Assembly (NCBI RefSeq): GCF_022288725.1
Contig: NZ_JAKNTA010000001.1
Span: 120,765 to 184,764 of the forward strand
Reading direction: 5' to 3'
DNA length: 64,000 nucleotides
Origin: Kitasatospora sp. A2-31
GTDB lineage: Bacteria; Actinomycetota; Actinomycetes; Streptomycetales; Streptomycetaceae
The stretch's first letter is position 1, and the number at the start of each line of letters is the position of its first letter. The position numbers and the translations under genes are program-made. The notes beneath the pieces are model-generated. The model was not told the DNA's origin and ran no database searches. It was given only the letters and a program-made list of their open reading frames with translations. Positions 59,959 through 64,000 of the stretch are shown in pieces.

Positions 59959-61323
59959 GTGAGCGAGAGCGACGCGGCCGTGGCGGTCGAGGCGGTGTTC
60001 CGGATCGAGTCCGCCCGGATCATCGCCGGAGTCACCCGCATCGTGCGGGACGTGGGCATCGCCGAGGAGCTGGCCCAGGACGCCCTGGTCGCCGCCCTGG
60101 AGCAGTGGCCGGAGCAGGGCGTGCCGGACCGGCCGGGCGCCTGGCTGATGACGACGGCCAAGCACCGCGCGATCGACCTGGTCCGCCGCCGCGAGACGTA
60201 CGCGCGCAAGCTCGCCGAGGTCGGGCGGTCGCTGGAGGACGTGCCGCCGCCGGAGCCGGTCGAGCCGGACGACATCGACGACGACCTGCTGCGGCTGATC
60301 TTCACGGCCTGCCATCCGGTGCTGGCGGCCGACGCCCGGATCGCCCTGACCCTTCGGCTGCTGGGCGGGCTGACCACCCAGGAGATCGCCCGTGCCTTCC
60401 TCGCCGCCGAACCGACCGTCGCCCAGCGGATCGTCCGGGCGAAGCGCGCGCTCGCCAGGGCGAACGTCCCGTTCGAGGTTCCGTACGGCGAGGACCGGGA
60501 GGCCCGGCTCTGCTCCGTGCTGGAGGTCATCTACCTGATCTTCAACGAGGGCTACTCGGCCACCGCCGGCGACGACCTGCTCCGGCCCGCGCTCTGCGAG
60601 GACGCGTTGCGGCTGGCCCGGGTGCTCACCGGGCTGGTGCCGCAGGAACCCGAGGCGCACGGGCTGGCGGCCCTGCTGGAGTTCCAGGCCTCCCGGACCG
60701 CCGCGCGGACCGGCCCGGACGGGCAGCCGGTGCTGCTGGCCGACCAGAACCGCGCCCGCTGGGACCGGTTGCTGATCCGGCGCGGATTCGCCGCGCTGCA
60801 GCGCGCGGGCACCGGGCCGTACTCGGTGCAGGCCGCGATCGCCGCCTGCCACGCCCGGGCGGCGCGCTACGAGGACACCGACTGGGCGACGATCGCCGCC
60901 CTGTACGGGCGGTTGATGACGCTGACGCCGTCCCCGGTGGTGGAGCTGAACCGGGCGGTGGCCGTCTCGATGGCCCAGGGCCCTTCGGCCGCCCTGGAGC
61001 TGGTGGACGCACTGGCCGCGGAGCCGGCCCTGAAGGAGTACCACCTGCTGCCGAGCGTCCGCGGCGACCTGCTGGCCCGGCTCGGACGGACCGACGAGGC
61101 GCGGGCGGAGTTCGAGCGGGCGGCGGCGCTGACCCGCAACGCCCGGGAGCGGGAGCTGCTGCTGGTCCGGGCGGCGGAGGCGGGCGCCCCCGCGCCCCGG
61201 AGCCTGCCCGACGGCCCGCACGGCGTCGACGGCCGGGACGGTGCCGACGGCCCGCACGGCGTCGACGGCCGGGACGGTGCCGACGGCCGGGACGGTGCCG
61301 ACCGGGCGGACGGCACGGTGTGA
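59959..61323 (+). CDS. ECF42-type RNA polymerase sigma factor with C-terminal TPR-like extension
   Basis: A ~454-residue sigma factor. Region 2 is VFRIESARIIAGVTRIVRDVGIAEELAQDALVAALEQWP, region 4 ARIALTLRLLGGLTTQEIARAFLAAEPTVAQRIVRAKRAL. The ~230-residue extension (EVIYLIFNEGYSATAGDDL... ALLEFQASRTAART... ELNRAVAVSMAQGPSAAL) is TPR-like and is needed for activity in the ECF42 group. Start is GTG 59959 or GTG 59953. The last 40 residues are a DNA-repeat-encoded GVDGRDGADG tail peculiar to this gene. No anti-sigma factor is adjacent, as usual for ECF42. Confidence 0.93.
   Translation: MSESDAAVAVEAVFRIESARIIAGVTRIVRDVGIAEELAQDALVAALEQWPEQGVPDRPGAWLMTTAKHRAIDLVRRRETYARKLAEVGRSLEDVPPPEPVEPDDIDDDLLRLIFTACHPVLAADARIALTLRLLGGLTTQEIARAFLAAEPTVAQRIVRAKRALARANVPFEVPYGEDREARLCSVLEVIYLIFNEGYSATAGDDLLRPALCEDALRLARVLTGLVPQEPEAHGLAALLEFQASRTAARTGPDGQPVLLADQNRARWDRLLIRRGFAALQRAGTGPYSVQAAIAACHARAARYEDTDWATIAALYGRLMTLTPSPVVELNRAVAVSMAQGPSAALELVDALAAEPALKEYHLLPSVRGDLLARLGRTDEARAEFERAAALTRNARERELLLVRAAEAGAPAPRSLPDGPHGVDGRDGADGPHGVDGRDGADGRDGADRADGTV
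61210..61299 (+). repeat. 18/36-bp coding tandem repeat
   Basis: Two identical 36-base units (61210-61245, 61246-61281) and a half unit (61282-61299) encode DGPHGVDGRDGA-type repeats at the C-terminus of the ECF42 sigma factor. Perfect identity points to recent expansion. Confidence 0.92.
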
Positions 61324-61341
61324 CCGGGCTCCCCGGCCCGG

Positions 61342-61827
61342 CTACGCCCCGTCGTCCAGCCGCAGCCGGGCACTGACCTCGCCGAGGCCCGCCGCCAGGA
61401 CGGCCAGCTGCTCCCGGGTGAGCACGTCGATCAGCAACTCGCGCACCAGCGCGACGTGTCCCGGGGCGGCCTGCCGCAGGGCCTCGCGCCCCTCGTCGGT
61501 GAGCTCGGCGAAGACCCCGCGCACGTCGCTCGGGCACGAGCGGCGGCCGACCAGGCCCATCCGCTCCAGCTGGGTGACCTGGTAGGTGAGGCCGCTCTTG
61601 GAAGTGACCAGCTTCTCCGCCAGTTCGGTCATCCGGAGCGAGCCGGCCGGCGCCGCGGAGAGGTGGACCAGGACCTCGTACTGGGTGTGCGAGAGGCCGG
61701 AGTCCTCCTTGAGCTGGCGCTCCAGCCGGCGGTTCAGCAGGTTGCTCGCGGTGACGAAGCCCCGCCAGGCGGCCATCTCGTCGTGGTCGAGCCAGCGCGG
61801 TTCGCTTCCGGGGGGCGTGGAGGGCAT
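61342..61827 (-). CDS. MarR family regulator
   Basis: A 161-residue winged-helix regulator. The DNA-binding part is SLRMTELAEKLVTSKSGLTYQVTQLERMGLVGRRSCPSDVRGVFAELTDEGREAL (residues ~64-118), with a single Cys98 in the wing. A lone cysteine could serve redox or quinone sensing, but that is speculation. It is divergent from the dioxygenase gene. Its probable operators, GTTCAAATTCGAAC and GTTCAAAATTGAAC, lie between and recur at the doxX promoter 32 kb away. Confidence 0.92.
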   Translation of the reverse strand: MPSTPPGSEPRWLDHDEMAAWRGFVTASNLLNRRLERQLKEDSGLSHTQYEVLVHLSAAPAGSLRMTELAEKLVTSKSGLTYQVTQLERMGLVGRRSCPSDVRGVFAELTDEGREALRQAAPGHVALVRELLIDVLTREQLAVLAAGLGEVSARLRLDDGA

Positions 61828-61844
61828 GCGGAAAGCCTACTCCT

Positions 61845-61903
61845 GTTGTTCAAATTCGAACGAAGGTGTACGGTCGAGGTGTCGAGGTTCAAAATTGAAC
61901 TAC
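61845..61903 (+). promoter_or_regulatory. Dioxygenase promoter with flanking MarR operators
   Basis: -35 TTGTTC (61846-61851), 17 bases, -10 TACGGT (61869-61874). Operator-like GTTCAAATTCGAAC (61848-61861) overlaps the -35; GTTCAAAATTGAAC (61887-61900) lies past the start point. The 25-base interval between operators shares GTACGGTCGAG with the doxX promoter. Confidence 0.82.
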
Positions 61904-61969
61904 CTGACCCGGGGCGGCCGGTCCGGCCGGGGTCGGAACCGCCCGCGGAAGGAAGCCGAGGAAGCCGCC

Positions 61970-62752
61970 ATGAGCACCGCCGCCCCCGAGCGCATGCCCG
62001 CCCTCTACCTCTCCCACGGCGCGCCGCCGCTCGCCGACGATCCGATCTGGCCCGGCCAGCTGGCCGCCTGGTCGGCCGACCTGCCCCGGCCCGAGGCGAT
62101 CCTGGTGGTCTCGGCGCACTGGGAGGAGGCGCCGCTCGCCCTCGGCGCGGTCGATCCCGTGCCGCTGGTCTACGACTTCTGGGGCTTCCCCGAGCACTAC
62201 TACCGGGTGCAGTACGCCGCCCCCGGCGCGCCCGCACTCGCCGAGCGGGTGCGGAAGCTGCTGCGCGCCCCCGGCGCCCCGGTGCAGGACGTCCCCGACC
62301 GCGGCCTCGACCACGGCGCGTACGTCCCGCTGGTGGAGATGTTCCCGGCGGCGGACGTCCCGGTGCTCCAGGTCTCCATGCCCACGCTCGACCCGCAGCG
62401 GCTGCTGGAGATCGGCCGCCGGCTCGCACCGCTGCGCGACGAGGGCGTGCTGATCGTCGGCAGCGGCTTCTTCACCCACAACCTGCGGGCGCTCAGCTCC
62501 GACGGCCGGGTCAGCTCGGTGATGGCCGAGTTCGACGACTGGGGCCGGCGCGCCCTGGAGGCCGAGGACCTGGACGCGCTGCTCGACTTCGAACGCAAGG
62601 CCCCGGCCGGGCGGCTGGCGCATCCGCGTACCGAGCACTTCGCCCCGCTGTTCGTCACCCTCGGCGCCGGCGAGGCCGACCTGGGCAGCCAGCGCAGCGT
62701 CATCGACGGCTTCTGGATGGGACTGGCCAAGCGCTCGATCCAGCTCGGCTGA
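61970..62752 (+). CDS. Class III extradiol dioxygenase (DODA-type)
   Basis: A 260-residue non-haem metal enzyme of the LigB-like family. Metal ligands are His16 (LYLSHGAPP), His50 (VVSAHWEE) and the acid-base His near 120 (LDHGAYVPL); VGSGFFTHNLRAL follows. Bacterial 4,5-DOPA dioxygenase homologues cleave catechols; the natural substrate here is unknown. ATG at 61970 follows GGAAGCCGAGGAAGCC. It is controlled, by inference, by the divergent MarR protein and co-regulated with the DoxX gene. Confidence 0.9.
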   Translation: MSTAAPERMPALYLSHGAPPLADDPIWPGQLAAWSADLPRPEAILVVSAHWEEAPLALGAVDPVPLVYDFWGFPEHYYRVQYAAPGAPALAERVRKLLRAPGAPVQDVPDRGLDHGAYVPLVEMFPAADVPVLQVSMPTLDPQRLLEIGRRLAPLRDEGVLIVGSGFFTHNLRALSSDGRVSSVMAEFDDWGRRALEAEDLDALLDFERKAPAGRLAHPRTEHFAPLFVTLGAGEADLGSQRSVIDGFWMGLAKRSIQLG

Positions 62753-63023
62753 GGACCGGACGGACGGGACCGACGGCTGGGCACGCCCATCGCTCGGACG
62801 GCGCAGCAGGTGAAGCGCTCGCCGATGTGCTCGGGCCGCTCGACCTCACCGGGCCGCCGGAGGCCGGTCGCCCCGGACGCCCCGCCCGGCGATCCGGCTG
62901 ACGTCCTGCTCCGGCACACCGGGCGGGGAGCCGAACGGCCGCCCGCGCAAGGCCTCGTGGACCCGGCGGGCGGCCGTGCCCGAGGGCTGGCGGCCGGCGG
63001 CGGTGGCCGGCGGCAGCGCCGCC

Positions 63024-63404
63024 TCAGGCGGTGGCGGCCCGCTCGGCCTCGCTCCGCTCGACGCAGAACTCGTTGCCCTCGATGTCGAGCAGGGTCACCC
63101 AGCCCTTGCCGTCCGGGGTGCGGTGGTCACCGTGGAGCGTGGCGCCGAGCGCCAGCAGACGTTCGACCTCCTCGTCCCGGGTGCGGTCCTGCGGCTGGAT
63201 GTCCAGGTGGACGCGGTTCTTCACCGACTTGCCCTCGGGCACCTGGATGAAGAGCAGCCCGGCGCCGGCCGTCTGCACCAGCGCCTCCGGGTCACCCGGG
63301 TTGTCGTCGTCACTCACCTTGGCGTCCAGCACCTCGGCCCAGAACTGCGCCAGGCGGTAGGCGTCGGCGCAGTCGATCGTCGTGTGTCGTACAAGAGAAG
63401 CCAT
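63024..63404 (-). CDS. VOC family protein (glyoxalase-like)
   Basis: A 126-residue protein: LVRHTTIDCADAYRLAQFWAEVLDAKV, LLFIQVPEGKSVKNRVHLDIQPQDRTRDEEVERLLALGATL and GWVTLLDIEGNEFCVERS. This is one of the small actinobacterial VOC proteins of unknown substrate. ATG at 63402-63404 sits at the conserved start. The 271-base region before its stop (62753-63023) contains no gene. Confidence 0.88.
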   Translation of the reverse strand: MASLVRHTTIDCADAYRLAQFWAEVLDAKVSDDDNPGDPEALVQTAGAGLLFIQVPEGKSVKNRVHLDIQPQDRTRDEEVERLLALGATLHGDHRTPDGKGWVTLLDIEGNEFCVERSEAERAATA

Positions 63405-63444
63405 GCCGGCCACTCTGGCCCGGCGCCGCCTGCCGGTCCAGCGA

Positions 63445-64000
63445 TTATGCGGAGCGGCTGTGGAGGTGACCGTCCAGCGGGAACTCCGGCGGCAGGGCCG
63501 GGAGCACGGACCGGAAGCCGTACCCGGTCTTCTCCGCGACCCGGCAGGACGCCGTGTTGTCCACCTGGTGCAGCAGATCGAGCCGGACCAGCCCGTCGGC
63601 GGCGAAGGCGGCGAACGCCCAGCCGGTGAGCACCTCCAGCGCGCGCGGGGCCACGCCCCGGCCGCGGGCGGCGGCGGCCGTCCAGTACCCCACCTCGGCC
63701 GCCGGCCCACCGGGCTCGGCGCGCTTGAGCACCACGTTGGCGACCAGCTCGGCCGGGGCGTCGGCCCGATCGTCGACTCGGGCGTCGTCCGAGCCTTCGG
63801 CCCGGCCGTCGTCCCGGCCGTCACGGCGTTCCAGGACGGCGAAGCTGTACCGGTGGCCCTCCGCCCAGCCGCGGCGCTGCAGGTCGAGCCAGCGGGCGGC
63901 CTCGGCCGGGTCGGTGACCGGGGTCCGGGTGAAGCGGCGCAGCGTCTCGTCGCGGTGGATCGCGATCAGCGCGGGCGCGTCCTCGTCCCGGAACGGGCGC
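63445..64000 (-). CDS. GNAT acetyltransferase (N-terminus outside window)
   Basis: The visible 184 residues begin RPFRDEDAPALIAIHRDETLRR and end HSRSA before the TGA at 63445-63447. The acetyl-CoA loop region is AEVGYWTAAAARGRGVAPRALEVLTGWAF and the C-terminal RLDLLHQVDNTASCRVAEKTGYGFR, as in RimJ/RimL-type enzymes. A ~27-residue Asp/Arg/Ala-rich insertion (DGRDDGRAEGSDDARVDDRA) interrupts the domain between strands and looks like a loop expansion. The start codon lies beyond position 64000. Confidence 0.88.
   Translation of the reverse strand, partial: RPFRDEDAPALIAIHRDETLRRFTRTPVTDPAEAARWLDLQRRGWAEGHRYSFAVLERRDGRDDGRAEGSDDARVDDRADAPAELVANVVLKRAEPGGPAAEVGYWTAAAARGRGVAPRALEVLTGWAFAAFAADGLVRLDLLHQVDNTASCRVAEKTGYGFRSVLPALPPEFPLDGHLHSRSA

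Overview
The window is about 73% GC by eye and carries chromosomal actinobacterial genes with GTG/TTG starts, AGGAGG-type ribosome sites and 4-nt start/stop overlaps. Two chaplin genes, a tRNA-Leu(GAG), a DUF3090/MSMEG_4193 pair, F420-type LLM oxidoreductases and an encapsulin with DyP peroxidase point to Streptomycetaceae (Streptomyces or Kitasatospora). No phage, IS element, rRNA or CRISPR array was seen.

Layout. 1-14.7 kb: housekeeping block (DUF3090, phosphatase, CorA, LLM oxidoreductase, aldo/keto reductase, a RecD2-like protein without Walker motifs, isochorismatase-like hydrolase, DUF5703, chpC/chpH-type chaplins, M20 peptidase, tRNA-Leu, DUF2278). 15.0-19.7 kb: TetR regulator, acyl-CoA dehydrogenase, Zn-ribbon protein and etfBA, tied together by six copies of a 13-bp near-palindrome close to GGTACTGAGTACC. 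19.7-21.7 kb: encapsulin plus DyP peroxidase with a C-terminal cargo tag. 22-32 kb: flavin oxidoreductase pair, VanZ-like protein, PP2C phosphatase, M9 collagenase, DoxX protein, hemerythrin and VOC proteins. 32.3-39.8 kb: six genes chained by 4-nt overlaps (ATP-grasp ligase, DUF364 Rossmann protein, PLP cysteine-synthase-like enzyme, dipeptide epimerase, MFS exporter, methyltransferase) with a divergent GNAT and Zur-box-like sequence between. This is the best candidate for an undescribed system: a zinc-responsive small-peptide metallophore pathway. 39.8-49.3 kb: TetR/EmrB efflux with three operators, an ECF sigma/anti-sigma/lipoprotein operon, thioredoxin, TetR/APC permease. 49.3-57.8 kb: WYL regulator, hydrolase, OsmC with a coupled flavin reductase, BNR-repeat protein, LacI regulator, GNAT, rhodanese/TetR. 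57.9-61.3 kb: CmtR-like repressor with CDF efflux, and an ECF42 sigma factor with its DGPF (YciI) partner and a matching promoter. 61.3-64 kb: MarR regulator, class III dioxygenase, VOC protein, partial GNAT.

Regulatory wiring is the most informative part. The promoter of the dioxygenase (about 61.85 kb) and that of the doxX-like gene (about 29.73 kb) share the same -35, -10, operator arms and spacing, which suggests one MarR protein controls both loci although they lie 32 kb apart. All functional assignments come from reading motifs; no database search was possible.
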